DNA of 64,000 nucleotides from Brachypterus glaber (taxonomy: Eukaryota; Arthropoda; Insecta; Coleoptera; Kateretidae): NCBI GenBank assembly GCA_958510825.1, contig OY294045.1, positions 93,928,988 to 93,992,987 of the forward strand, read 5' to 3'. The position numbers and the translations under genes are program-made. The notes beneath the pieces are model-generated. The model was given only the letters and a program-made list of their open reading frames with translations. It did no database searches and was not told the origin of the DNA. Shown here in pieces: positions 21,068-32,870 of the stretch (within the stretch, counting starts at the first letter, position 1; every line of letters begins with the position of its first letter).

Positions 21068-23013
21068 TCAGTAAAAATACATAAAAATAAATATAAAAAT
21101 AAGTTAAGAACATAGACTTAAACGAACATACTTAAAAACATTGTAATTAAAAAATAAAATTTAAAAATTCAGTTATATATCATTAAAATTATTTGATGTA
21201 AACTCTTCAAAGCTGTAAAATCTCTATGCTCTGACAGGCCAAAGTTAGTGAGGGTAGACGCATGCTTTACTTTCCCATAGTACAGATAAAGCTTCTTACT
21301 CACAGTATATTATAACTAGTGTACCGTAATTAATACGTTCACTGCCAACGGCTAGTTTTGACAGCGGAGCAATGGGTATGGGCAAGGGAAAAATAGAAAG
21401 AATTGATTAATGTTGTTAGGGGCGCCAGTTACTTTAGCTTTTACTCCTTTAGGTAAGTAACAACCTAGTGTAAATACTTAAGCTTTTCAGTTTGAGAAAA
21501 TATAACCCCTAAATAAAATAAGATAATTCATTTGAGAAATTTATTATAAATAAACTTAATGAAAGCACATCAAGTAATGTATTAATATATATAAAAAATA
21601 TGTGTAATTATATTAAGATATAATTAAAGAAATCTTAATAAAAATTACTAAATTCAGAAATCATTCGACTTAAATGTATAAAGAAAACATGAAGTTCAGC
21701 AAGCACCAAGAAATGTATGTAAACAGCAATCATTTCTTGCAGTGTTTAAAAGTCATGATTAAATTAGAAATCATTTAATCAAAAGTATGATATTTAATAA
21801 TTAATAAATGAGATTAAATGTTTTAAAAAAAATAAGTACCTAAAAATGAACAAAAGCCAGAAGGGCATATAGTATTAAACAATACTATATCAGATCTGAT
21901 AAAGTTTACAGTTATAAGAATATTGAAATAAAAGAATTTAAAAATATGAAATATTGCTTTCAAAAGTTTTCAGAAAGAGTACTTAGCTGGTTTCTGCAAA
22001 ATCCATGAGGTATGAATTCCATCGTCTTCATCTGTGCAAGTCTCCCCTATGCTGATGAATTCATTTCTCAAATGAAAGAAAAAAAAATATAGGCTGTCCC
22101 ATCTACTTTGGAAAAATCATCTTCCAGGATAAAATGTACGATTGAAAATGTTGTCCGGGATAAAATATACTTTTGAAAATTATGTCCAATATAAAATTGT
22201 CTGCTAGACGGTTACATAGAATTTATCTATGCCAAAAATTACAGAACCATGTTCCAACAAAACATCACTCCATGCGGAGAACTTGTATATCAAATATACC
22301 AAAATAAACTTCAACTTAAATTAATGTAATTCCATATTAATGGTATAGAAATGGTGAGTAATTAATGGTAATTAATTAATGGTCTAGTAATGTAGTAATA
22401 ATGGTGCTTAATGGTGATTAATTAATGGTGCTAAAACAATAATTATATCTCAGAAATATTCTAAGAAACAGAAAAACGTAACTTACATGTCATACTAAGT
22501 CTTCGATGTCCATCGAAACGTTATAAATGCGTAATTGTAGAAAATAACCGTTACAATATCTTCCGCATTGTTTAAATATTCATTTTCACTAACTTTAAAT
22601 AAAAATACATGAAGGATTACTTCAATGATTACAGAAAATAAACACTCGTCAAAATGACACCACCATTGTATTCGAGTTGCTTCAAGAAGGAGGAAAATCG
22701 ACCTTATCAACCGGTATGAACCCTTCAGGTAAATAAAATCCTATTTCTGAACTATTAGCGACATCTATGCAAGTCATTATCAACTACAGTTTTACCGTAT
22801 AGGATTCCTAATAAAGGTAACGAAAACTACATCAAAAATAATAACAAAAGAATATTTCCTAATCAATCCGTATTAGTGATATCTAACCTCAAAATATTAC
22901 TCTAAGAAACAAATATAAACAATACTTATTGTTTATCAGCAAAACTAATAAAAATACGAACAGAATACTAAGTGTCCTGTGAACTAAGTATAAACAAAAT
23001 ACTGAATCTAAGT
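21068..23013. other. Unassigned sequence with splice-donor-like sites
   Basis: No protein domain was recognised. TTTAGGTAAGTAAC at about 21450 and TTCAGGTAAATAAA at about 22726 look like donors, but matching exons could not be defined. Confidence 0.35.
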
Positions 23014-23286
23014 GAGCAGTTCCAGCAAACTATTTTCAACAAATTCTAGATTATCCCGAAGGAATAATCATACGAAACTTTCCAGGAGAAACAAGCTACA
23101 GATGAAAGCCAGTGAAATCCAACCCTCAATAGACTCTGAAACATATAAAAACCAGGTAAGTCCATAGACAAATGCACTATAGAGAAATAAGTCATATGAT
23201 TCTTTATTATTAAAAATCATATTCTAATTATGTTTTCTTTATGTTATTTTCAGGTAGAACTATGGAATAGAGACTCATATGGTTAG
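23014..23286 (+). other. Candidate spliced short ORF with a 98-bp intron
   Basis: An intron candidate at 23156-23253 has AACCAG|GTAAGT, an internal CTAAT, and TTATTTTCAG before the acceptor. Removing it joins two open frames in phase: ...SIDSETYKNQ and VELWNRDSYG before TAG at 23284. The frame is open back to 23014, with an ATG at 23102 that would give a 28-residue peptide. I do not recognise the product. It may be a non-coding RNA exon pair or a chance match. Confidence 0.3.
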
Positions 23287-23879
23287 AATTCAGTTCCTGC
23301 TACAAAATAGTCCCAGATACAAAATAGTTCTGTACGTACGTAACTATTTATATACAAAATAAACATAAATTATAACGTAAGTAAACGAATAGTTTAATTA
23401 ACCCTTGCTATATTACAAAGTGACGATTTATATCGTTACACTAGATAAAACTCAAAACCCTGGTGTGTATACATGGCGCAAAAACCTTGAACTATTCCGT
23501 TGTAAACATTCATTTCCACGAAAAAGTTTTTTAATTTATATCATTATATGGCTAACTTCAGTTATAGAGCAGCAAAAATTCAATAAATTATATTTTGAAC
23601 TATGTGGGTGTCGCGCACTTAGCACTAGGAGGTGCTACCCGATCCTCCGCCGAGGCAGCCACATAGATAACCGATAATGATCCGATGCGACGGGGGAGTT
23701 AACCCTTCCGGCACATCTCGAATTACGTGCTTCACTTTTTAGATTATGACGGGGAAGGGCAATTGAATCCAAAGAAGGGTCATGAACATAAGTGAGACAG
23801 GTTCATCATTATACTCTTCGCAGCGATGCAGGATCTAAACACGGAAATATTTTGCTTCGTAAAAAGATTTTAATTCAAT
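23287..23879. other. Unassigned, with a GC-richer segment
   Basis: 23595-23700 is notably less AT-rich (GGAGGTGCTACCCGATCCTC and CGACGGGGGAGTTAACCC) than its surroundings. It directly precedes an RT fossil, so it may be transposon UTR, but I cannot name it. Confidence 0.4.
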
Positions 23880-24090
23880 TCACATAGTCATTAAAAACGT
23901 ACATAAAGTTAAACGTTTTTTTCGATTTGAGCAAAGCCTTCGACTGTATTTCTCAGGAAATATTACTATGGTTCCCTACCAAACTTCTATGTTTGTGTTG
24001 GTCTCTTACGTTCACAGGCAGAAAAACGAATAAACATTGTGTACCATAAGGCTACATTCTAGGCCCATTATTCTTTTTAATGCGTCCAAA
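23880..24090 (+). pseudogene. Short non-LTR RT fossil (RT boxes 1-3)
   Basis: VFFDLSKAFDCISQEILL carries the first catalytic Asp box. About 40 residues later P-stop-GYILGPLFF matches the PQGSILGPLLF box, and MRPNDF corresponds to the YINDL position. A stop replaces Gln in the PQG box and the YADD box is missing, so it is an inactive fragment. Confidence 0.75.
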
Positions 24091-24186
24091 CGACTTTACG
24101 TTTTTTTTTTTAGTTTCAAACCTATGGTGGCACTCAATGACTTAATCTTTAATAAATAATAATAAAATATTAAATAAAAATAATAT

Positions 24187-24268
24187 CTAGACAAGATGTA
24201 CATTAAACCTGGTTCAATGTACATTTTGTCTAGATGTTTGTTTTTGTGTAAAATAGCAAAAACAAACA
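24187..24268. repeat. Two adjacent DNA hairpins
   Basis: TCTAGACAAGATGTACAT at 24187 pairs with ATGTACATTTTGTCTAGA ending at 24235, with one mismatch. GTTTGTTTTTG...CAAAAACAAAC follows immediately. Together they form a compact double hairpin. Confidence 0.75.
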
Positions 24269-24879
24269 AACATAGCCTTGGATGAAATATCCTTGATATG
24301 ACTACATTTTCACTCAAACATTTTTAAAATTTTAATTTCCAACTGGGACTAAATTATTAATAGAGGCCTTTTTATTGCAATTTTAAGTGGAATTCCTTAA
24401 AAAAAGAGTAAATCAAAGAAAAAAACTTTCAAAATGCGAAGCAATATATGCCTCTACGGCTTATTAAGTCCCATGTTTTAGAACGAATGAAGCCTACAGG
24501 GAATTTTACGGGCAAAAGTGTGTTGAGAATATGGTAATATTTTTGAAAGGATGCTTCATAGTAGGTACTATAGATGTATCGCGTGTCATGTCTGAAGATT
24601 TTTTGCATAATCTTTTTTATTAGAGCGTTAGTCGTTGCAAATTGAATTTATTATTAGTACTCTTGTATTAATTTAAGTATAGGGTAAAATGTTGCACAGT
24701 AAACTAGAGTATCTCGAAAATATTTGTTCAAAATTTTTGTGACATTTTTTGTAGTGATGTTCTTAAATAAAAAATTTCTTCTTAGTAGTTAACACATTCT
24801 CTGATAAACTTTAAGGCTATACTGTAGTAGTTTTATAGTAGTATTTGGAAGATAGGCTATGGCCTGACAACTAGGTCTC

Positions 24880-25200
24880 AATGACTCTTTTTATTTACCC
24901 CGAATCACCAGGTATGGACTACTCTTCTCCCTGCCGAATTTGTTTAATTTCCTTGTGAAAAGTTGGGTCATCTTTCCAGGGAAGGAAATGACACTTCTCT
25001 TCAGAGAGTTGCTGATCCGAAAGTTTTGTGAGTAAGCCTACTTAGAGCCCCACACCGCTTTATGAAGAGGTATGAAGTTTCCTCCTTTTTCTTACACATA
25101 TTGGGCATACTGGATGATTTTTGATCCTTATAGTAGTGAGGTGCTGTGCAAAACCCCGAAACAAGGGGTATTTTTAAAAAACATGATGCTTTTGCCATAA
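24880..25200 (-). pseudogene. Probable non-LTR ORF2 C-terminal zinc-knuckle fragment
   Basis: The minus-strand reading gives PLFRGFAQHLTTIRIKNHPV followed by CPICVRKRRKLHTSS. This resembles the GHGPFxxYLxRFxIxDSPxCPxCGexEET segment at the C-terminus of R1/Jockey-group ORF2 proteins. Catalytic domains are absent and stops occur downstream. The assignment rests on this short similarity, so it is tentative. Confidence 0.45.
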
Positions 25201-26855
25201 ACTGACGTGATATTGAAGGATATGTGGAGCGAAAACTGATTCATTGATTAAAATTTTCCATAATTATTAATTTTAGGTTTTTCACGTTCTACGGTACCAG
25301 ATCCGTGTCGTCACCAGCAAATATGTATAAAGTATATTTTTAAAAAGCAGTTTTTTTGTATAATATATACTGGTAATAATATATTATATTATTACCAATA
25401 TACGGTTTTGGTTTGTTAAAAAAAAAGTATATGTAAAATGGGTACCTTTTCTAGACGGGTGGAAATCTTCGTATGTATTTAAACTAATGGTAACATTTTA
25501 AAAAGTCTATCAACAATTTTCTCGTTTTCATGGATTCGTTACTTTTTCTGTATTTTTTGACCATTTCCTTTTACTTTTTTCTTTCTAGCTTTATAGGACG
25601 AGGCAATTATCAGATACAAATTAATTCAAAAACATCAAAATCATTGTTTTACAGGTAAATTTTACTATGTTTTACTGTTGTAAAAACATTTACTGTGAGA
25701 TTTTTAATTTACTATATTGCTTGAAAAAACAGACCATACTGTCAAAATTTGAAATCTAACTAAAAATGTAAAAAATATATTAAAATTTATTAAAAGGCCT
25801 ATCTCGGAAACTAATAGTCCTACGATAAAAATGATCATATATGTTTTTGTAGGAAATTAAACATTATTTTAATTTATCCTATTATAATAAGAAGTGAGAT
25901 ATCGCTAAAAATTTTAGTTTTTGTCTATTTTGACCCCCTTGCCCTAGGCTAATGTTAACCATATTTGATGTGACGCAAATAGAAATGGTCCTGAATCCTT
26001 TGATAAAAGAATTTTTCAAATCGGACGTTCCGTTCAAAAGTTATAAGGTTTACGTTCAGACACCCACAAATAAATTTTTTGGGGTCGATTTTAATAACGG
26101 TTAAACACCCGTAAAATAATAAAATGTACAAGATTTATATTCTTAAAACTACGTTTGCATTTGAGAATAGCATCAATCTAACTTAAATGATTTTAATATT
26201 ATTCAATTTCTCATTGTTTAGATATTCAAGGAAATTTAAATAACAATAAGTTGCTAAGTAAATGAGCAAGAGTGATAACGTGAAGGTACGAAAGAAACTA
26301 TCTAAGTCGGTGCTTATAGGGATTTTCCGCGGTTGAAGTCAATAGATTGGCAACACTAGGCCGTTTTGTCGTTTGCCAACACGATGACAATGTGGTGATT
26401 ACATTTTGCGCGACTGACGGCTAAATCCTGGGGCTCTAAGAGGATCTTCCGCTGGCGAACGGGGAACTCTGCTCGGTCAATTCAGAAAACCTCCACAATA
26501 TAGATTTATTCCAGGATCGAGTAACAATGTACCGTAACAATGGAACTGTGGAGTTGCTTGATCCGCTTTGATTCAGTCGTCGAAGTGCAGGGACGCATCG
26601 GTAAACAAAAGGGGTAAATGAATCCAGAATAAAATTGGGTATGCTTGAGAGATGGAATATCGTAAAGACTAGTAAACTTCCTGAAGAGTTCTGAATTCAG
26701 AACACCACTGCCTAATTTATTAAAAAAAAGCTAAGCAGGTACATTCGAATGATAAAAGAAGCAAATATGATCAACAAATAAACTCTGTCTTCTTAACACT
26801 CTTAATATGTTATACATGATAAAAACTAAAGAAATTATTACCCAAACTAAGAAAC
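25201..26855. other. Unassigned 1.6 kb, GC-richer near 26290-26640
   Basis: No gene was recognised. 25780-26110 reads like a repeat that I cannot match elsewhere in the window. 26290-26640 has clearly higher GC and could be a transposon UTR or LTR, or a host exon, but no long frame supports a gene. Confidence 0.4.
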
Positions 26856-27295
26856 TAAATTTAAAGTTTTTGCCCGATTTGTATAATTTAACTCTTTGAT
26901 TTTTGGGGAATAGGGCTTTGGATCTGAGCTGTGACGTTTCTACGATGGATTTTCGTTGTTTTCGAACAGATAATTAAAGCAAAAGATTATTAGAATAAAT
27001 CGTTATGCTTCCCATATTATCTACCTACTTATTAAGCAATTGTACCCATGATTTTTATTTATTTTTCTTTTATCCATTAAAAACTTTATAGAAAAATTTT
27101 GTTGAAAAAAATATTGACATTGACAAATAAATAATGTTTTGTTTATGTGAGTGTTCACTGTTAGTGACAATGACTAATCTTTGGCTTTAATTCTGTGTTC
27201 GAAAACGACGAAACTCCATCGTCGAAACGTCACAGCAAAATTAGATAACAATTTTAGTCAGATCCAAAGGCCTGTTCCCCAAAAATCAAGGAGTC
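26856..27295. mobile_element. Palindromic Penelope-like insertion with degenerate hammerhead-like core
   Basis: A 12-bp duplication AAACTAAGAAAC lies at 26844-26855 and 27296-27307. Inside are an asymmetric left tail of about 35 bp and inverted arms of roughly 90 bp (GGGGAATAGGGCTTTGGATC and, inverted, GATCCAAAGGCCTGTTCCCC). The right arm has a stem GACGA/TCGTC followed by GAAACGTC, the same end motif as at 44486-44493. The CUGANGA core is not preserved. The interior has no ORF. The architecture matches the 41224 and 43760 elements. Confidence 0.7.
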
Positions 27296-27461
27296 AAACT
27301 AAGAAACGATCAACAAAATAAACAATTTATTCCCGCATTTATTTATCAACAAAATAAACAATTTATTCCCGCAAAATAAACAATTTATTCCCGCATTTAA
27401 TTAGCTGTGCAGATATAGTTATACTTATAATATTTTTTACTTTTTTCTTTATTAATCTAAT

Positions 27462-28250
27462 CTAATCAAAATTTTGGTAATATTACTGATTGTTATTTTA
27501 ATGAATACTGTAACAAACTTTAGACTAGATCAATAACACAACATAAAACTAACTTACCCTAGTAACATTGAACTTGGACAAGTTTGTTGACCAGATTACT
27601 TGAAAAAGTCCTTTGTAAAGAATTGGACAATTCTTGAGCAAGAGAATTAATCAAGTTTCTGTATCCAGACTTGGGCAAAACTTTAGCAAGATTCTGGAAG
27701 CAGAGGGTTTAGTAATACTTTGTCAAGTCTGTTCGTCAAGTCTGTAGCAAGCAATTTGACAAGATTCTTGGACAAGAATCTTGACCTACTCTAATAAGTA
27801 CGATTTGATCATGATAGAGATCGCTTTTTGATTTCTTGTCAATTTTTCTTGCTATATTCTTGCTCAAGGCTTGTCCGAGAAGTGTATGTAGCAATTCTTT
27901 GACAATTCTTGAGCAAGAATCTGTCGACAGTATCTTGCGCCAGAATTGTCAAAATCTGGATGCAGTTACTTGATCAAGAATCTTGAGCCAGACTTGCTCA
28001 AGACTTGACAAAAATTGTTACTAGGGTAAAGTATACCATACTATAACTGTGATATACCTTACCAAATGTTACAGTAATTTTTACTACGACATGCTAGTAT
28101 TAACAAACACATGTTGCTTGGGAATCCAAGTTAATATGACTAGATATTGTATACAATGCTTACACTGTAGTGTTTAATACCAAATGTCGAAATATAAATA
28201 AAAAATATGTATTTACAAATAACATTCAGTATTTACTAGTAGATAAATCG
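27462..28250. mobile_element. Family-I foldback element, copy 2 (split)
   Basis: Matches the right arm of 5921-6600 (TCAAAATTTTGGTAATATT and TTACAGTAATTTTTACTA) and ends with the outer terminus AATAACATTCAGTAT. It is interrupted by the MITE at 27557-28026. Confidence 0.8.
27557..28026. mobile_element. CCCTAGTAAC MITE (Tc1/mariner-like, TA duplication)
   Basis: 470 bp with CCCTAGTAACATT and, inverted, CCCTAGTAACAAT ends, flanked by TA on both sides. The interior is packed with variants of CTTGACAAG and TTCTTGAGCAAGA in both orientations. It has no ORF. The TA duplication supports a Tc1/mariner origin, but no transposase is present to confirm it. Confidence 0.85.
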
Positions 28251-28750
28251 TTATGATAAGTTGTTAAGTTTTAAACTTGTATAGCTCTAAAAGATCTAAA
28301 AAAATATATAACTTCTCCCCTATTTTACTGGTAGCTAAGTCCGCCTCTGCTTTAAATGTTCCGGTTTTCGCCCCCTGTTGACGGTCATTTAATACCGCCA
28401 AAGCATCGTACAAAAAAAAGTTCAATCGGCTACTGACAGGAGCATTAATTTATCAGATTTTACATTCATCAGTTTTCAATTACCCTTTATTTTTTGCGCA
28501 TTTTTTATATATATATTTTTATAAATCCCTGCCAGAAACTTTTCCCCAGGATAATAAATGTCTTACTTTTAAAAGCTTTTTAATTTTAAACATATTTGTT
28601 TACACTGTGACAATGTGAGGTCTCATATTCAGGAATGTCTTTTAAATTAAAAATTGCTAAGGTCTAAGTACCCACTATTATGGCAGTCATATTACGTAAT
28701 TACGTTACCGTGGCATAAACACAATTTAACGTATAGCATTCGATAATAGG
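28251..28750. other. Unassigned sequence
   Basis: No gene or window repeat recognised. Confidence 0.4.
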
Positions 28751-29037
28751 AGGATTGGTGTAGTGGACTACCGCGTCATATTTGGCGAGTTTACTACACA
28801 AATAGCGTGAGTTCGATTCTCACCGGCGCCGATTTGCCTTTTTCAGTTAATTAATAATTGAAATTTGGCGTAGGCGTAAGTGAAGCGGACACTCCCTATA
28901 AACTGGTTCGAAAGTCAATTAAAGCCGGTGGTTCCCTCTACTACTAGCCCACACAAGTCCTGGACTTAGGGGATGCTTAATTAAGTACAATAGTAAAAGT
29001 CCAAACGAGGTTAAACAAAATGTAATGTAATGTAATA
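28751..29037 (+). mobile_element. tRNA-derived SINE, copy with variant head
   Basis: The head has pol III A-box-like TTGGTGTAGTGGACT and B-box-like GAGTTCGATTCTC. The body GCCTTTTTCAGTTAATTAAT...GGTGGTTCCCTCTACTACTA...CTGGACTTAGGGGATGC is shared with the next two copies. The tail is (TGTAA)n. The head differs clearly from the GCTCAGCGGTC head of the other two, so two tRNA-like modules use one body. Confidence 0.88.
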
Positions 29038-29349
29038 ATAAGGTACATATTACAAGGAAAGTATACCATTTAAAACTCTAGTAAGGCTTAAAATAGTACA
29101 TTAGGAGGCATAATACGCGATATTAAAGCCCGCGACCAGATTTAAAAAAAAAATACTCGCGTAGCGAGGAGTTTTTTAGTGGACAAGGAGTTTAAGAAGT
29201 CTAATGAAACAAGTATTGTATACTTTTTATATATTATTGCTCATTATTTTTCAAATTTATATAAAATCGTCAAAAAATTACTTAATAATACATATTTACA
29301 TTACAAATTTCATTTCATAAGAACGATTAGGGTATTTGGACTTTTGGGA
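29038..29349. other. Spacer between two tandemly oriented SINEs
   Basis: Short AT-rich sequence with no gene. The 60-codon frame at 29179 has no features. Confidence 0.4.
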
Positions 29350-29625
29350 TGGGAGATTTAGCTCAGCGGTCAATGGCATCGATATAGCCTGACACTGATC
29401 TAATGATCGTGAGTTCAAACCTCACTGGCGCCGATTGCCTTTTTCAGTTAATTAATAATTGAAATTTGGCGAAGGCGTACTCCCTAGATATATTGGTTCG
29501 AAAGTCAATTAAAGCCGGTGGTTCCCTCTACTACTAGCCCACACAAGTCCTGGACTTAGGGGATGCTTAATTAAGTAGAATAGTACGAGGTTAAAAACAA
29601 ACATAAACATAAACATAAACATTTA
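29350..29625 (+). mobile_element. tRNA-derived SINE, second copy
   Basis: A box TTTAGCTCAGCGGTC, B box GAGTTCAAACCTC, the same body as the 28751 copy, and a tail (AACATA)n. It lies only about 310 bp from that copy in the same orientation. Confidence 0.9.
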
Positions 29626-29699
29626 TTGTATACAGCCTGTTCCAGAACTCGCGTACAGAAATTTGAGGGTATATTAAAAACCCTCTGGAAAATATAAAA

Positions 29700-30325
29700 A
29701 AAATGTAAAAAAAAATCCACGAGCCGGCAGGCGAGTATGACGGTCCCGCGAGCGCCGAAACATGAAACACTGTATGGCTTTAAACTGCGGACAAGGTTAA
29801 AAACAATGTTTTTTGTGACTCGACATTGTAAATGAAACAAAACACATATTTTGAATTAATCAATTAATGTTATTAATTAATTTTATCAAATCAGTACTTA
29901 AAAAAGATTTTTATTTAATTTTAGCACATATTTACAAATTATAATGCAAAAATTGAAGGTTATGTCAGATTGTTGTGACAGATATCAGGTTTAAATATTT
30001 AAAAATAGATGGAGCAGTTTTATTTTTTTGAACTAAATTGATAAAAAACTGGTCAAATATTAAGAAAATCTAATGAACTTTATGTAATTTTAACGCAAAA
30101 CTTCAAATTGCATTAAATTATTCAATATTTTATAATAAAATATATATATTTTTGCTAATTTTGCTACACTTTTCTTTACTTTTATAAACAAGAGATGACA
30201 CTACATGTGCTCATTCTAATACTTGATACGAAATATTCATAAAGTAGAGCTAAAATGGATTTATTCTATGTTTGAAAAGTGTGTGTATTTGCTTAGATTC
30301 TAAAGCAGTCGTAGAAAAAAATAAG
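29700..30325 (-). repeat. Family-H repeat, copy 2
   Basis: The reverse complement of 19688-20360, including TTAAACTGCGGACAAGGTT and GAAAAGTGTGTGTATTTGC. Its GC-rich end reads GGTCCCGCGAGCGCCG. The boundary at 29700 is approximate. Confidence 0.8.
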
Positions 30326-30778
30326 ACTATAAAGCAAAAATTTTAGATCTTTCATAATAATATCCCTTTGGGAGGAAGTAAAAATATAGTAAAACAAAGT
30401 AAATGAATATTCTAAAGTAAAAAACTATTTATTTAAAAAAAATCCTTTTACTTACAAATTGTGTACGTATCATTTGTCACAATTTTACTTTTGGCTTGTT
30501 TTATTAGAACACTGGAAGTTTGGAGACTACAATGTAAAGGGCAAATAATTTTTTATGATGATGGAACGGTGAAAAAGGGCAAGAACCCCAAAAATAATAT
30601 CCATGATACTTTTTACTTTATGTAGAGTAGACTAAGTGACAGATTAGAATTTCGTGAGGTGCTCCGAGGATAAAATCTGGTGTAATGATATTATAGAGAG
30701 TGTCCAGTTAATAAAATTTTCTCAACAAATATAAAGTGTATTTTTTTGAATGGTGAATGTATTTTTAGCTAATATTTT
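30326..30778. other. Unassigned sequence
   Basis: Nothing recognised. Confidence 0.4.
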
Positions 30779-31085
30779 TACTTTCCCCAAAGAAAGTCTT
30801 AAGTTAGTAAAATGATTTAGAAAAATTTTGATAGCTTTTTTTACGTTTCTGGACGTTTTATATCCAGAACATATTATTTCCGTCAAAAAAAAGGGAAATT
30901 TGTGACCACGATAACTCCAGAACGCTTCGGGCTAAAGACCTCAAATTTGGATCATAACTTGATTATCCAAAGTTTTAGGCTGGGATTGGTTTTGGTAAAA
31001 ATCGGATTGGGGTGGGGGGGTAAAATGGGGTGAAAACAATTTTTTTCAAAAATATATTTTTTTTATTTCTTTTTTTGTTTTACGA
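30779..31085 (+). mobile_element. Mini-me/DINE-like element (family B), copy 2
   Basis: Shares CTTTCCCCAAAGAAAGTCTT, ACGTTTCTGGACGTTTTAT, GTGACCACGATAACTCCAGA and TTGATTATCCAAAGTTTTAG with the copy at 14898, but has lost the GTCT microsatellite. The family-O repeat starts where it ends. Confidence 0.75.
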
Positions 31086-31089
31086 AAAA

Positions 31090-31640
31090 TAGTACCTATA
31101 TTGTTTTACTAAGAGAAAAAGTGAAGCTTTTTTTTACTAGTCTATATAATTTAAAACTACAGATGAGTAAAAAAAAGCACTTTTCCCCTGAGTGAAACAT
31201 ACTATTTCTTCTTCAAGCATCCTATATATATTTTTTTAAATATTAATTTTTGAATTTAATTTATGAAGTAATTAAGTACGTTTTTTGTTTTATTAAAATA
31301 GGCCAATAAAACCCTTTCGAAATAAACTTAAACCTTCCTTAGCTCATTTTAATTTTTTTTTGTAGGCTAAATCGTACATTTTTCGCTATTTCGATGGTAA
31401 CTTGTATAATGTAGCATTTGCAACTTCGGAGAGATTTGTAGGTGTATAAACCATATATTCTTCTTCAATCATTTTTATTCAATTTCAAACAAGGTTTTTG
31501 CACAGAATCTCGAGTCAACCACCTGTTTACATAATAAACAAACTAGTTTGAAGTATGGCTGTCATCAAAGTCAAAGAGTGCTGCCGCCAGAGGTGGTTTT
31601 GCTAACTAACTTATTTTTACGGCGTACAACAATAAACTTC
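31090..31640 (-). repeat. Family-O repeat, copy 1 (recombinase-element remnant)
   Basis: Shares with 60600-60955 (inverted) the stretches TGTTTTACTAAGAG, TTCGGAGAGATTTGTAGGTG, CTCGAGTCAACCACCTGTTT and AAGAGTGCTGCCGCCAG. It contains the short recombinase-like frame described next, so it is probably the 5' part of a larger element. Confidence 0.75.
31301..31472 (-). pseudogene. N-terminal fragment resembling a tyrosine-recombinase ORF
   Basis: From ATG at 31472 downward the reading is MIE..., YMVYTPTNLSEVANATLYKL, PSK-stop-RKMYDLAYKKKLK, then AKEGLSLFRKGF after another stop. The LPsKSrkkYdlAYkkFm.W...eg..sf.e pattern resembles the N-terminal core-binding region of Crypton/DIRS-type tyrosine recombinases found in insects. 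The catalytic R-H-R-Y domain is absent. The assignment comes from memory of the family pattern and needs a profile search. Confidence 0.4.
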
Positions 31641-32460
31641 TAACTAGTATGTTCAGTTACAAAATATTTTTATTTTTTTTACCTATTTTACAAAGTCCAA
31701 ACGAAATATACTGTTTTGTGTAAAGAGCCTTATAATAAAAAAACTACACCGTTGACTAGATAATATTAAGTTGTTACAATAAAACACAACAGAACAACGT
31801 TATGTTTTACTGTAACAACTTATATTTAATAACAAATATTGGCTGGGGTTCCAAATAAGCAAAAACGATAGGGTAACGAATTAGAACTCCCCTAAAGGGT
31901 TGAATATAAGTTATTTCGGGACATACACTACATGTTTAATAAATAAAAGCGCACCGTAATAAAATATTTCTTGGTCTTGTTTCAGTTCTTTCTGAGAATA
32001 TGCGCAAAAATTATGAGTAGAACGTGACTGACACTCAGAATTAAAATTGGGTCAATATGCATCTGTCTTTTGGCAAAACCATGAAATAGCTCTACACTGC
32101 TAAAAATACATTTTAATTTATATAAAGTGACCAAAAAATTCGTTGTAAAGACTTTCATAGTGAAACCGCTTGAAGATAACATGAAGGACCATAGCCTAAA
32201 GGCTATAGTTATAATGACAGCCTCCCCTTTTGAAACGTTATAGGAGAACAAGTACAGCTTTTGTTACTAGAGATACTAAAAAGTTAACAGAAGCTATATA
32301 TATTGTATATACATTGTATATACATTGTATATACATTGTATATACATTGTAGTAATACTGTGTATAGGGCCTATTGGCGGCCATGTATAAATACAGGATA
32401 ATTGGATATTATCCAACAAAGGAGACGCGATAGAAGCTATAAGCTGTGCTGTGTATATGG
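31641..32460. repeat. Mostly unassigned, with a hairpin and an 11-bp tandem array
   Basis: AAGTTGTTACAATAAAACA at about 31769 is inverted at about 31813-31832 (TGTTTTACTGTAACAACTT). 32292-32350 is about five units of TATATACATTG. The 89-codon minus-strand frame at 31982-32251 has no recognised domain. Confidence 0.6.
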
Positions 32461-32870
32461 TACACTGAAAAAATGACGTTCTTGGCTCAAAGTAGTCAAT
32501 ACTCTTGGCAGTTATTTTTTTAGCTTAAAAGATATATATCTTCAAACAAAAGTATTTCTCTGGTCCCAAGAAAAATGTCGCTTTTGAAATATTTTTAAAA
32601 TTCTCTTGGACCTGGCGCATTTGAGGCAAAAACCATTTATCTTGTTTTAAGATTGTTAAAAACTAAATAATTTAAAATACTTTGGCCCAAGAATTTTTCT
32701 TTTGGACAAGACCACTTGCATTTTACACAAGATTAAAGAATCAGAAAGATCTTGGCAAGTGAATTATATTTTAATGTTAAGAGATGGCGCTTTTGGACGT
32801 ATTCAAGAGTGCGAAGCATTTGGCCTAATTTCATATGCCATTACCGCAAAGGATCCTTTTTTTTAGTGTA
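32461..32870. mobile_element. Family-D TIR element, copy 2
   Basis: TACACTGAAAAAATGACGTT at the left, GGATCCTTTTTTTTAGTGTA at the right. It is inverted relative to 2976-3399 and about 85-90 percent alike by eye. Confidence 0.85.

Noticed and set aside
22495..22710. 71-codon minus-strand frame as a host gene
   Set aside because: No start context, domain, or supporting exon. Length is expected by chance.
27181..27236. Functional hammerhead in the 26856 element
   Set aside because: The stem and GAAACGTC are present, but the CUGANGA core is not. At best a relic.
29350..29430. A tRNA gene
   Set aside because: A and B boxes are present, but the cloverleaf is not convincing and the sequence continues into a SINE body shared with two other copies.
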